From Nitrosomonadaceae bacterium (GTDB taxonomy: Bacteria > Pseudomonadota > Gammaproteobacteria > Burkholderiales > Nitrosomonadaceae): a stretch of 19,777 nucleotides of DNA. Made by a program: the position numbers and the translations under genes. Position 1 is the first letter of the stretch; every line of letters begins with the position of its first letter. Positions 1 to 8,261 of this stretch are shown one piece after another. The stretch lies in the NCBI GenBank assembly GCA_024644425.1, contig JAHELA010000011.1:1-19777 (forward strand). The letters are read 5' to 3'. A model generated the notes under the pieces. The model did not search any database. It was not told the origin of the DNA and saw only the letters and a list, made by a program, of their open reading frames with translations.

Positions 1-719
1 GAAGCACGAACCATTTCACTCTCATAAAGATATTGATCTTTGTCCAATATACCCCGTATAAGCTGAAAGCGAAGAAATATAAGATAAGTATTTACTACAT
101 CAGTTTCGCAATAGTTTCGAATTGCTGCTATCTCTCCTTCCTGAAAAGCATCCCATACTTGTGAACCATCCATTCCAAGTTTTCCTGGGAAACCTATCAG
201 CATGGCTAGATCGTTAAGTGACACATTTGCACGTGGTTGATACATTGCCAGTAAATCCATCAAATCCAAATGACGGTTATGGTAGCGGCTTAGATAGTTG
301 TTCCATTTGAATTCCCTATCATTTTCTCCCATCTCCCAATAGCGACTTGCTTGGATACCATAAATCATGCTTCGATAATGCAAAACCGGCAAATCAAACC
401 CACTACCATTCCATGAAACCAGTTGGGGAGTATATTTATCAATACCTTCAAAGAATCGTTGAATAAGTTCTTTCTCTGTATTTTTCGTACTACCTAGAGA
501 CCATATACGAAAATCATTTTTGTCACGCAATGCGCAAGAAATTGCAACAATTTTATGCATATGCAGGGGTAAAAAATCATTGCCAACAGTCTGACGGCGA
601 GACTGAAATGCCATCTCGACAATTTCTGCAGGTGTAAGGTCTGAATTAAGCTTGTAAAGCTTGCGAAGCCCCTCAGAATCGGGCACGGTTTCAATGTCAA
701 AAACCAGAACCGGGGTCAA
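1..719 (-). CDS. Predicted 3'-5' exonuclease, PolB-like (3' end cut by window)
   Basis: The frame is open from a TTG at 719-717 to the left edge, about 239 codons. Seen: the N-terminus reads TPVLVFDIETVPDSEGL. DIETVPD is the first acidic exonuclease motif (DxE) of the DEDD superfamily and is characteristic of the predicted exonucleases related to the proofreading domain of DNA polymerase B (PF10108). A second motif is QLVSWNGSGFDLPVL, and a third acidic region is RNYCETDVVNTYLIF. Together these give the expected DEDD order. The TTG start is chosen because AAGGAT lies about five bases upstream and because no ATG precedes the DIE motif in frame. Expected role, from the family: removal of nucleotides from DNA 3' ends; the biological substrate is not established. 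It is the last gene of the leftward phoB-phoR-cysM run, 216 bp after cysM, so it may have its own promoter. No terminator is visible in that gap. Confidence 0.85.
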   Translation of the reverse strand, partial: MTPVLVFDIETVPDSEGLRKLYKLNSDLTPAEIVEMAFQSRRQTVGNDFLPLHMHKIVAISCALRDKNDFRIWSLGSTKNTEKELIQRFFEGIDKYTPQLVSWNGSGFDLPVLHYRSMIYGIQASRYWEMGENDREFKWNNYLSRYHNRHLDLMDLLAMYQPRANVSLNDLAMLIGFPGKLGMDGSQVWDAFQEGEIAAIRNYCETDVVNTYLIFLRFQLIRGILDKDQYLYESEMVRA

Positions 720-935
720 TTTATATCCTTAAAAATAGTTTGGCTGTGTTTAATACAACTGAGAAACAAGTTTATAAATGATTACTTTTACGTTATCTTT
801 CCTGAACCTTAATCTGATATCTACAAGTTTAATATTTCATTGAATGGCTTATTTTCATTTTCACAATGACAGTTTATGAACAATATTTTTACAGCATGAA
901 TGAAAACCATACTCTTTGACTAGATTTACTTACTA

Positions 936-1826
936 TCATGAGTTAGAAAAAACTCCAGTTGAAAGGTAACGGTCACCTCGATCACACACTATAAAAACAA
1001 TTACTGAATTTTCTATTTCAGCTGAAACTTCAAGTGCGGCTGCTAATGCACCACCAGATGAGATTCCTGCAAAAATCCCTTCTTCACTGGCTAAGCGTCG
1101 TGTCAGATTCTCAGCTTTATCCTGGGAAACCAGCACTATTCGATCGATTCTTTTAGGATTATAGATTTTTGGAAGATATGCTTCTGGCCATTTCCTTATA
1201 CCAGGAATCTGAGCACCTTCCTGCGGCTGCACCCCAATGATCTGAATCATCGAGTTCTTCTCCTTTAAATATCTAGCACAACCCATAATAGTACCCGTTG
1301 TACCCATACTACTTACAAAATGAGTAATTTTCCCCTCTGTATCACTCCATATTTCTGGTGCAGTACCCTGGTAATGTGCTAATGGATTATCAAAATTAGC
1401 AAATTGATTTAGTATAGTTCCGCGTCCCTCATTACACATATGATCTGCTATATCCCGCGCCTCTTCCATTCCGCCTTCCCGCGAAGTCAAGACAATCTCT
1501 GCGCCATATGCGCTCATAGATTGACGTCGCTCTGCACTAAGATGCTCTGGCATTACCAACACCATGCGATACCCCATCAAAGCAGCTATCATCGCTAGTG
1601 CTATACCTGTATTCCCACTAGTTGCCTCTATGAGGGTATCACCTGGTTTAATATCCCCGCGCTTCTGAGCATTTTGAATCATTGAGAACACTGGACGATC
1701 TTTTACAGATCCTGCAGGGTTATTTCCCTCCAGTTTAGCAAGAATAATATTGCTGGTCTTTCCAGGCATGCGCTTAAGCCTTACCAATGGTGTGTTGCCC
1801 ACAAAGTTTTCAATAGTTTTAAACAT
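936..1826 (-). CDS. cysM: Cysteine synthase B (O-acetylserine sulfhydrylase)
   Basis: A PLP enzyme that makes L-cysteine from O-acetylserine and sulfide; CysM enzymes can also use thiosulfate. Seen: 296 residues, close to the roughly 300 of the family. The PLP lysine is K42 in NPAGSVKDR, the substrate-binding loop is TSGNTG at 69-74, the phosphate-binding loop is GTTGT at 175-179, and the cofactor-ring contact is GISSGG at 254-259. The stretch IPGIRKWPEAYLPKIY resembles CysM more than CysK, which lacks this arginine-containing loop. The ATG start gives a normal N-terminus (MFKTIENFVGNTPLVRL). The gene lies 54 bp downstream of phoR in the same direction. I found no clear -35/-10 pair in that gap, so co-transcription with phoB-phoR is possible. 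The product would feed cysteine to CoaBC, encoded elsewhere in the window. Confidence 0.93.
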   Translation of the reverse strand: MFKTIENFVGNTPLVRLKRMPGKTSNIILAKLEGNNPAGSVKDRPVFSMIQNAQKRGDIKPGDTLIEATSGNTGIALAMIAALMGYRMVLVMPEHLSAERRQSMSAYGAEIVLTSREGGMEEARDIADHMCNEGRGTILNQFANFDNPLAHYQGTAPEIWSDTEGKITHFVSSMGTTGTIMGCARYLKEKNSMIQIIGVQPQEGAQIPGIRKWPEAYLPKIYNPKRIDRIVLVSQDKAENLTRRLASEEGIFAGISSGGALAAALEVSAEIENSVIVFIVCDRGDRYLSTGVFSNS

Positions 1827-1880
1827 GGAAATAATATTTGATATTTGTATAGGTAGTGAAAATAATAGATATCCTATGAT

Positions 1881-3191
1881 TTAATCATTCTGCTGAATTA
1901 CTGACCTTTTTTCTGGGAACCATGCACTAAAAGAGCTACCTTTACCAATTTCACTAGTAATCTCCAGATGTGCCTGGTGACGATTTAAAATATGCTTTAC
2001 GATAGCAAGTCCCAATCCAGTGCCTCCGGTTTCTCTTGAGCGGCTAAGATCTACCCGATAAAAACGTTCTTCTAGACGTGGAATATGCGCCTGATCAATG
2101 CCAATTCCATTATCCTGTACAGTAAAGACACCCTGCCCATTTTGATTTCTCCAGCTCAGTGTAACCTCTCCTCCATCTGCCGTATAACGAATTGCATTAC
2201 TGACAAGATTACTAAAAGCACTTCGCAGCTCGTCTGGGCTACCTAGCAATTTCATGTCAGTTTCAAGATTAAGGTTGATATGATGTCTCCCAGCACTTAA
2301 GGATTGCGCCTCTTGATACAATTCGTGCAGCACGTCAGATACATTGACACTCTTCTCTAATACTTGATTTTGTGTATTCTCCAACCTAGATAGGGTCAAT
2401 AAGTCTTCTACTAAACGTTGCATTCGCTTGGTCTGATCGCTCATAAGAGAAAGGGCTCTCTTACTCATATCAGAAGATATGCCGTTCTCCTCCGATAAAG
2501 TTTCAAAAAACCCACCGATTACCGTCAGTGGGGTACGTAGTTCATGCGAAACATTTGCAACAAAATCCCGCCGCATGATCTCAACTGCTTCAAGACGAGT
2601 AATATCACGGCTTATTAATAATTTCTGTTTATCTCCGTATGGTACCAACTGTAAAGAAAGAACCAATTCCTGATGCCGTGTTTGCTTGACTGTCAAAGGC
2701 TCACTATAGTTATGAGTCGTTAAGTATTCAGCAAATTGAGGCTGGCGTACTAAGAAGGTAATTAGCCTGCCTACATCTCTGTTAGAGTCTATGCCAAAAT
2801 GCTGCTCAGCAACCGGATTACACCATTCTATACGATCTGTCTCATCTAGAATTACCACACCTTCTGGCATTGCCGAAGTAGCACGCCTAAGACGCTCTAG
2901 TGCTAAACTTAATTGTTGGTGGCTTTGACTTTGATTACGCATTAGGCGTGCTAATCTTGCAAACACATCCCCCCATGCGCCGGAACCTTCAGGTAAAGCG
3001 GTAGAGGTGGGCACAGGAATTTGCAACCATCGATCCAAGGCTGTTAGATAACGCAGGTGATAAATAATTGTTAACAATAATGCTATGCAGTAGAAAAGTA
3101 ATGCTATGACAATGTCAAATATTATCCATAAACTACCAGCTATAGCAGTAAGCAGAATAACAACACCTAGGCCTCCGGGAAAACCAGACAC
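1881..3191 (-). CDS. phoR: Phosphate-regulon sensor histidine kinase PhoR
   Basis: Inner-membrane sensor kinase that phosphorylates PhoB when phosphate is limiting. Seen: 436 residues. There are two hydrophobic segments near the N-terminus (about 7-24 and 25-45) with almost no periplasmic loop, as in known PhoR proteins. A PAS-like domain spans about 100-200 (MPEGVVILDETDRIEWCN). The dimerisation/phosphoacceptor motif is VANVSHELRTPL with H216. The ATP-binding domain has an N box (N328, N332), G1 DNGIGID at 360-366 and G2 GTGLGLAIV at 390-398. The start codon is GTG, with TTTGGAA upstream as a weak ribosome-binding site. It sits 42 bp downstream of phoB, the usual order. The PhoR assignment rests on the short membrane-loop architecture plus the adjacent phoB; motifs alone would say only hybrid-free histidine kinase. 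Confidence 0.92.
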   Translation of the reverse strand: MSGFPGGLGVVILLTAIAGSLWIIFDIVIALLFYCIALLLTIIYHLRYLTALDRWLQIPVPTSTALPEGSGAWGDVFARLARLMRNQSQSHQQLSLALERLRRATSAMPEGVVILDETDRIEWCNPVAEQHFGIDSNRDVGRLITFLVRQPQFAEYLTTHNYSEPLTVKQTRHQELVLSLQLVPYGDKQKLLISRDITRLEAVEIMRRDFVANVSHELRTPLTVIGGFFETLSEENGISSDMSKRALSLMSDQTKRMQRLVEDLLTLSRLENTQNQVLEKSVNVSDVLHELYQEAQSLSAGRHHINLNLETDMKLLGSPDELRSAFSNLVSNAIRYTADGGEVTLSWRNQNGQGVFTVQDNGIGIDQAHIPRLEERFYRVDLSRSRETGGTGLGLAIVKHILNRHQAHLEITSEIGKGSSFSAWFPEKRSVIQQND

Positions 3192-3233
3192 GCGAATTAT
3201 TCCAAAGAACGAAACTTAATAATCATTTTTATA

Positions 3234-3938
3234 TTATCCCATACCTGATGCCCTCCCGACAGACAGTCGGTAACCAGAACCCCTTACTGTTTGCACTAAT
3301 CCATCCTTATCAACAGCCTCCAATATCTTGCGTAATCTCCTTATATGAACATCAACAGTACGATCTTCGACAAAAACATGATCGCCCCACACTCCATCAA
3401 GTAGTTGTGAACGTGAATGTACCCGTTCTGAATGAGTCATCAAAAAATATAATAATCGAAATTCAGTAGGGCCTAGTATTAATTCTTTATTATTTACGGT
3501 AACACGATGAGTACTAGGATCAATCCTGAGCCCACTGATCTCGACAACATCATCAGAAGCCTCAGGTGCGCGTCTACGCAAAACTGCTTTAATCCGGGCA
3601 ATTAATTCACGAGGCGAGAATGGCTTTGTAATGTAATCATCTGCACCAACTTCTAACCCTGACACCTTGTCGCTTTCTTCAGTACGCGCTGTGAGCATTA
3701 TTATAGGTATATTTTTAGTGCGCGTAACTCGTCGCAGCATCTTGGCAAATTCAATACCACTCATTCCAGGCAACATCCAATCTAATAATACTAAATCGGG
3801 AAGCACATCATTCACAATTACCATAGCTTGTTCAGCATCTCCTGCACAAAAAGTAACATGTCCGGCCTGCTTCAGGCCATAAGAGATTAACTCCTGAATT
3901 GCTGGCTCATCTTCCACTACCAATATTTTTGCCCCCAT
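3234..3938 (-). CDS. phoB: Phosphate-regulon response regulator PhoB
   Basis: OmpR/PhoB-family transcription factor activated by PhoR phosphorylation. Seen: an N-terminal receiver domain and a C-terminal winged-helix DNA-binding domain ending in VQTVRGSGYRLS. I chose the ATG at 3938 over an in-frame GTG six bases upstream (3944). With the ATG, the acidic pocket is E9/D10, the phosphoacceptor is D53, with T83 and K105, the same numbering as the E. coli protein. AGG also lies five bases before this ATG, whereas the GTG overlaps that ribosome-binding site. Length from the ATG is 234 residues, typical of the family. The recognition-helix region FVEDRTVDVHIRRLRKIL is well conserved. It is first in the run phoB-phoR-cysM. 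The upstream region lacks a recognisable Pho box but carries short repeats, listed separately. Confidence 0.94.
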   Translation of the reverse strand: MGAKILVVEDEPAIQELISYGLKQAGHVTFCAGDAEQAMVIVNDVLPDLVLLDWMLPGMSGIEFAKMLRRVTRTKNIPIIMLTARTEESDKVSGLEVGADDYITKPFSPRELIARIKAVLRRRAPEASDDVVEISGLRIDPSTHRVTVNNKELILGPTEFRLLYFLMTHSERVHSRSQLLDGVWGDHVFVEDRTVDVHIRRLRKILEAVDKDGLVQTVRGSGYRLSVGRASGMG

Positions 3939-4004
3939 TAGCACCTGCCCTTAATAATTCAGTTCCTTTATTTTAATACTGAAATCTTTTAAAAACATTA
4001 CTTC

Positions 4005-4019
4005 GATTCTGTGAGAATC
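4005..4019. repeat. Short perfect inverted repeat upstream of phoB
   Basis: GATTCT-GTG-AGAATC: six-base arms around a three-base spacer, between the glycerate kinase stop and phoB. Read leftward it lies downstream of the glycerate kinase, but only a delayed T run (about 9 bases later) follows, so it would be a poor terminator. It could equally be an operator-like site about 70 bp upstream of the phoB start. Function is unknown. Confidence 0.35.
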
Positions 4020-4080
4020 CTAGTAAAATAATTTTTATTTTTCTCCTTGCTTTTACTAACAACTATCTTAGCCTAGTAAA
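4019..4080. repeat. Repeated TTTACTA/TAGTAAA elements upstream of phoB
   Basis: CCTAGTAAA occurs twice in the same orientation (4019-4027 and 4072-4080), 53 bp apart, about five helical turns. The inverse heptamer TTTACTA lies between them at 4052-4058. The site sits 80-140 bp upstream of the phoB start, in the only intergenic region serving phoB. It does not match the Pho box (CTGTCAT repeats). It may be a binding site for an unidentified regulator, or chance in AT-rich DNA. Confidence 0.35.
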
Positions 4081-4086
4081 CTATGT

Positions 4087-5358
4087 CTATAAAATCATAA
4101 TTGCCCGATAATCTCCAACATTAGTACGTGTAGGGCTGGAGATAACTAAGTCGCCGATCTGTTTAAAAAAGGTATAAGTGTCATTGTTAGCAAGTACAGC
4201 GGTCGAATCAATGCATAACTGCTCTGCCCGAAATAATGAGTCTGGCCTAACAATAGCACCCGCATTGTTTTCTAATCCATCTATGCCATCTGTATCACAA
4301 GCAAGAGCATAAATTTTTCTTGCGCCAGCAAGTTCAATTGCAAGTGATAACAAAAACTCTGTATTACGTCCACCGCGCCCATTCCCATTTACAGTAACAG
4401 TGGTTTCTCCGCCTGAAATTAATACTATTGGAGGCTTCCATGGATGCCCATATTGACGAATTTCATTCACTAATGCAGCATAAACTTTTGCGACATGCTT
4501 AGCTTCACCAGAGACAGAGTCGCCAAGTATTACTGCAGGAATACCCTTGCCTCGAAAAAATTCTCCTGCTGCTACTAATGAGTTATGAGAAGTAGCAATT
4601 ACACGATTTTCTATATTTTTGAATACAATATCTCTTGGTTTTGGTGTTTCGCTCAATCTGCCCTCAGCCCCATAGTGCAGTAGTTTTATTACTGATTTAG
4701 GTTTTTCAATCTGATAGCATTCTAATACTGCAAGCGCATCTTGGTACGTCGTTGGATCTGGTGCACAAGGACCAGAAGCAACATTTGTAGGCTCATTTCC
4801 ATTCACGTCAGAGATAATTAGCGCCAGTATCGGCGCAAGACAAGATTCTGCCAATCTTCCTCCCTGAACAATTGAGAGATGTTTACGAACTGTGTTGATC
4901 TCCTGAATCGTAGCACCACAGCGAAGTAATTTATTAGTTACATTTTTGAGATCATTCATTGATATACCAGGTAATGGCAAGGACAATAAACTAGAACCAC
5001 CTCCACTTACTAAACACAATAGCAAGTCTTCGACACCAAGCTGTTTAACTTCCATTAGAATTTTATGTGCTGCCTGTTCACCTCTTTTATCAGGTATTGG
5101 ATGTCCAGCTTCATATACTACAACTCTATTTGTTGGCAAACTATGATCGTAACGAGTAATTACAATGCCATCTAGTTTTGCTCTTTTTGGCCAATTCCTT
5201 TCTACTGCTAGAGCCATTGCAGCAGCAGCTTTGCCTGCTCCCACAACAAGAGTACGGCCTTTGGGTGGTTTTGGTAAATGCTGAGGGACTATATGTAATG
5301 GGTCAGCGGATGCAACTGCAACCTTAAAGCTATTATATAAAAGATTACGAGGGTTCAT
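4087..5358 (-). CDS. Glycerate 2-kinase, MOFRL/DUF4147 family
   Basis: Phosphorylates glycerate with ATP; class II enzymes of this family make 2-phosphoglycerate. Older annotations call the family hydroxypyruvate reductase (TtuD). Seen: 423 residues, the usual length. The DUF4147 domain (about 1-240) has VVGAGKAAAAMA at 38-49, GHPIPD at 85-90 and the glycine-rich LVSGGGSSLL at 117-126. The C-terminal MOFRL domain has ISGGETTVTV, GRGGRNTEF, ALACDTDGIDG and a closing TNVGDYRAI. The ATG start has GAAAG upstream. It begins 17 bp after the uvrA stop, so it is probably expressed from the uvrA transcript, although no functional link to repair is known. In an autotroph it could return glycerate from phosphoglycolate salvage to central metabolism; that is inference. 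No strong terminator follows it. Confidence 0.9.
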   Translation of the reverse strand: MNPRNLLYNSFKVAVASADPLHIVPQHLPKPPKGRTLVVGAGKAAAAMALAVERNWPKRAKLDGIVITRYDHSLPTNRVVVYEAGHPIPDKRGEQAAHKILMEVKQLGVEDLLLCLVSGGGSSLLSLPLPGISMNDLKNVTNKLLRCGATIQEINTVRKHLSIVQGGRLAESCLAPILALIISDVNGNEPTNVASGPCAPDPTTYQDALAVLECYQIEKPKSVIKLLHYGAEGRLSETPKPRDIVFKNIENRVIATSHNSLVAAGEFFRGKGIPAVILGDSVSGEAKHVAKVYAALVNEIRQYGHPWKPPIVLISGGETTVTVNGNGRGGRNTEFLLSLAIELAGARKIYALACDTDGIDGLENNAGAIVRPDSLFRAEQLCIDSTAVLANNDTYTFFKQIGDLVISSPTRTNVGDYRAIMIL

Positions 5359-5375
5359 TTTGTATCTTTCATTGA

Positions 5376-8195
5376 TTACATACTGAGAACTGTTTTGAGG
5401 TAATGTCCAGTTAAACTCATTTTATTTCTTGCAACTTCCTCTGGGGCACCTTCAACGATAACTTGTCCCCCGCCATCACCTCCCTCTGGCCCAAGATCAA
5501 TGACCCAATCTGCAGTTTTAATCACATCAAGGTTATGCTCAATTACTACTACTGTATTACCGTGATCACGTAATCTGTGTAATACTTTTAGTAGCAAATC
5601 GATATCTTGAAAGTGTAAACCTGTAGTTGGCTCATCCAGTATATATAGCGTTCTCCCGGTGTCACGCTTTGAAAGTTCCAACGACAGTTTTACTCGCTGC
5701 GCCTCTCCACCAGATAGTGTAGTCGCGGACTGCCCTAAAGTAATGTAACCTAGCCCCACATCTAATAAGGTTCTCAGTTTCCGTGCTACCACTGGTACTT
5801 GACAGAAAAATTCATATGCCTGCTCAACTGTCATTTGCAAAATCTCAATAATGTTCTTTCCTTTGTATTGAATTTCAAGTGTCTCTCGGTTATAACGCAT
5901 ACCATGGCAAACATCGCATGAAACATATATATCTGGTAGAAAATGCATTTCTACTTTGATTACACCATCTCCCTGGCATGCTTCACAGCGACCACCTTTG
6001 ACGTTAAATGAAAACCGTCCAGGACTGTAACCACGTTCTCGCGCTTGAGGTACGCCTGAGAATAATTCACGAATTGGTGTAAATAACCCTGTATAGGTAG
6101 CAGGATTGGAACGTGGAGTGCGCCCAATCGGGCTTTGATCCATGTTGATAACTTTATCGAAAAATTCCATTCCTTCGATGGACTGGAAAGGTGCAGGCTC
6201 TGTACTACTACCATATAGGTGTCGAGCCATGACATAATAGAGCGTGTTGTTAATAAGGGTGGACTTACCTGAACCAGATACTCCTGTAACACACACGAAT
6301 ACTCCTATTGGCAAATTAAAATTTATATTTTTTAGATTGTTGCCAGAGGCTCCTGTAATTGTTAACCAACGATCATTTCGCGGTTTAATACGATTCTCCG
6401 GTATAGAAATATTTAGTTTTCCAGAAATATATTTCCCCGTAAGGGAATCTACACTCTTATGGATTGCTTGTGGAGTTCCTTGAGCAACGATGAATCCACC
6501 GTGCTCACCAGCACCAGGGCCCATATCAACCACAAAATCAGCAGCAAAAATGGCATCCCGATCATGTTCCACTACGATGACGCTATTGCCAAGATCGCGC
6601 AAATTCTTGAGAGTATCTAGGAGCCGCCCATTGTCACGTTGATGTAGGCCAATCGAAGGTTCATCTAGAACATACATGACGCCAGTTAAACCTGAGCCAA
6701 TCTGGCTTGCGAGTCGAATACGCTGGGATTCCCCACCAGATAAGGTGTCAGCAGAACGATCCAAAGACAAATAATCTAGTCCAACATTATTTAGAAACTG
6801 TAAGCGGCTGGAAATTTCCTTTATAATTCTCTCTGCAATATCGTGCTTATGCCCTTTTAGTATTATTTGGTCGAAGAAATTTTTGGCTTGTTTCAGGGGC
6901 AACATGTTTACTTCATAAATAGCTTGTCCCCCAACCTTTACATTAAGTGCTTCTCGGCAGAGCCGAGCTCCTTCACACTTGGGACAAACCTTAGAGTTTA
7001 GGTATTTTGCTAATTCTTCACGAACTACTAACGAATCAGTTTCTTTATAGCGACGCTTTAGGCTTGGAATGACTCCTTCAAAGGGGTGCTCTTGCTGATT
7101 TTTTGACCCGCTTCCATTTAAATAATAAAATAGAATTTTTTCTTTACCAGATCCGTTCAGAATAATATTTTGGATATTAGAAGAGAGTAGTTCGAACGGT
7201 TTCGCCAAATCAAAGTCGTAATGCCCAGCAAGGCTCTCCAATAACTGAAAGTAAAATTGATTACGTCGATCCCACCCCTTAATTGCACCAGATGCAAGAG
7301 ATAAATGCGGGAAAGCAACAACACGCTTAGGATCAAAGAATGTTATCTGTCCAAGGCCATCGCACTCAGAGCAAGCGCCCATTGGGTTATTAAAAGAAAA
7401 TAATCGTGGTTCTAATTCAGCAAGAGAATAGCTGCATACCGGACAGCTAAATTTAGCAGAAAAAAGATGTTCGTGGCCAGAATCTAATTCTACCGCTATT
7501 GCACGTCCATCAGCATGCCGTAGTGCTGTTTCGAACGATTCCGCTAGCCGCTGCTTACAATCGGGTGAAATCTTTAGCCTATCTACAACAATTTCTACTG
7601 TATGTTTTTTAGTCTTTTGTAGCTTAGGTAGCTCATCGATTTCGTATACCTTTCCATCAATTCGCAAACGTACAAAACCTTGTGCATATAACTCGTCAAA
7701 TAAATCTATTTGTTCTCCTTTGCGTCCTACCACAAGCGGCGAAAGAATCATTAATCGAGTATCTAGTGGAAGTTGTAGCACGTGATCCACCATTTGTGAG
7801 ACACTTTGAGCTGTTAGCGTAATCTGGTGATCAGGACATTGTGGATCACCTACGCGAGCAAATAACAAGCGCATGTAATCATGTATCTCTGTGACAGTGC
7901 CAACAGTAGAGCGGGGATTATGTGAAGCTGCTTTCTGTTCTATGGCTATGGCGGGTGAAAGACCCTCAATCAGGTCCACATCCGGTTTCTCCATCAATTG
8001 TAGGAATTGACGAGCATACGCTGAAAGTGATTCCACATATCGTCGCTGACCTTCCGCATAAAGTGTATCAAATGCGAGCGATGATTTACCTGATCCTGAT
8101 AGGCCTGTAATAACAATCAACTTGTTGCGTGGCAGATCGATACTAACATTTTTTAGATTGTGGGTGCGCGCACCTCGAATTTTGATAAGCTTCAT
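5376..8195 (-). CDS. uvrA: Excinuclease ABC subunit A
   Basis: Damage-recognition ATPase of nucleotide excision repair; a UvrA dimer with UvrB scans DNA and loads UvrB at lesions. Seen: 939 residues, the standard length, with two ABC modules in tandem. Module 1 has Walker A GLSGSGKS at 31-38, a zinc module with C251, C254, C275 and C278, a further CPKC pair, and the signature LSGGESQR. Module 2 has Walker A GVSGSGKS, the large zinc finger (CEAC then CDVC) around residues 730-760, and signature LSGGEAQR. Both Walker B regions read LDEP. The ATG has TAGG about 6 bases upstream. It is divergent from the MFS gene with 66 bp between them. No LexA-type CTG-N10-CAG box is visible in that gap, so SOS control is not evident from the sequence. 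Confidence 0.98.
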   Translation of the reverse strand: MKLIKIRGARTHNLKNVSIDLPRNKLIVITGLSGSGKSSLAFDTLYAEGQRRYVESLSAYARQFLQLMEKPDVDLIEGLSPAIAIEQKAASHNPRSTVGTVTEIHDYMRLLFARVGDPQCPDHQITLTAQSVSQMVDHVLQLPLDTRLMILSPLVVGRKGEQIDLFDELYAQGFVRLRIDGKVYEIDELPKLQKTKKHTVEIVVDRLKISPDCKQRLAESFETALRHADGRAIAVELDSGHEHLFSAKFSCPVCSYSLAELEPRLFSFNNPMGACSECDGLGQITFFDPKRVVAFPHLSLASGAIKGWDRRNQFYFQLLESLAGHYDFDLAKPFELLSSNIQNIILNGSGKEKILFYYLNGSGSKNQQEHPFEGVIPSLKRRYKETDSLVVREELAKYLNSKVCPKCEGARLCREALNVKVGGQAIYEVNMLPLKQAKNFFDQIILKGHKHDIAERIIKEISSRLQFLNNVGLDYLSLDRSADTLSGGESQRIRLASQIGSGLTGVMYVLDEPSIGLHQRDNGRLLDTLKNLRDLGNSVIVVEHDRDAIFAADFVVDMGPGAGEHGGFIVAQGTPQAIHKSVDSLTGKYISGKLNISIPENRIKPRNDRWLTITGASGNNLKNINFNLPIGVFVCVTGVSGSGKSTLINNTLYYVMARHLYGSSTEPAPFQSIEGMEFFDKVINMDQSPIGRTPRSNPATYTGLFTPIRELFSGVPQARERGYSPGRFSFNVKGGRCEACQGDGVIKVEMHFLPDIYVSCDVCHGMRYNRETLEIQYKGKNIIEILQMTVEQAYEFFCQVPVVARKLRTLLDVGLGYITLGQSATTLSGGEAQRVKLSLELSKRDTGRTLYILDEPTTGLHFQDIDLLLKVLHRLRDHGNTVVVIEHNLDVIKTADWVIDLGPEGGDGGGQVIVEGAPEEVARNKMSLTGHYLKTVLSM

Positions 8196-8261
8196 TTGCT
8201 ACCTAAGCGATGGTCAACCTGATAATATACTCAACTTTCTAGCGTTTTCCTAATCTGATTA
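8196..8261. promoter_or_regulatory. Divergent promoter region, uvrA / MFS-ssb
   Basis: The 66-bp gap must hold the start signals for uvrA (leftward) and for the MFS-ssb unit (rightward) unless they lie inside coding sequence. The central AT-rich run GATAATATACT offers -10-like hexamers on both strands (TATTAT leftward, GATAAT or TATACT rightward). None has a good -35 at 16-18 bp; TTGCTA at 8196 is 19 bases before GATAAT. The region is inferred from gene layout more than from motifs. Confidence 0.4.

Noticed and set aside
494..700. 68-codon leftward open frame inside the exonuclease gene
   Set aside because: It lies out of frame within the real TTG-started gene, whose translation shows the DEDD motifs.
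5960..6292. 110-codon open frame within uvrA in another frame
   Set aside because: It overlaps the second Walker A and zinc-finger region of uvrA, which is intact in its own frame.
6320..8170. Repeated sequence TTTTTTAGATTGT near 6330 and 8150
   Set aside because: It encodes the matching NLKN segments of the two ABC modules of UvrA; an ancient internal duplication, not a mobile repeat.
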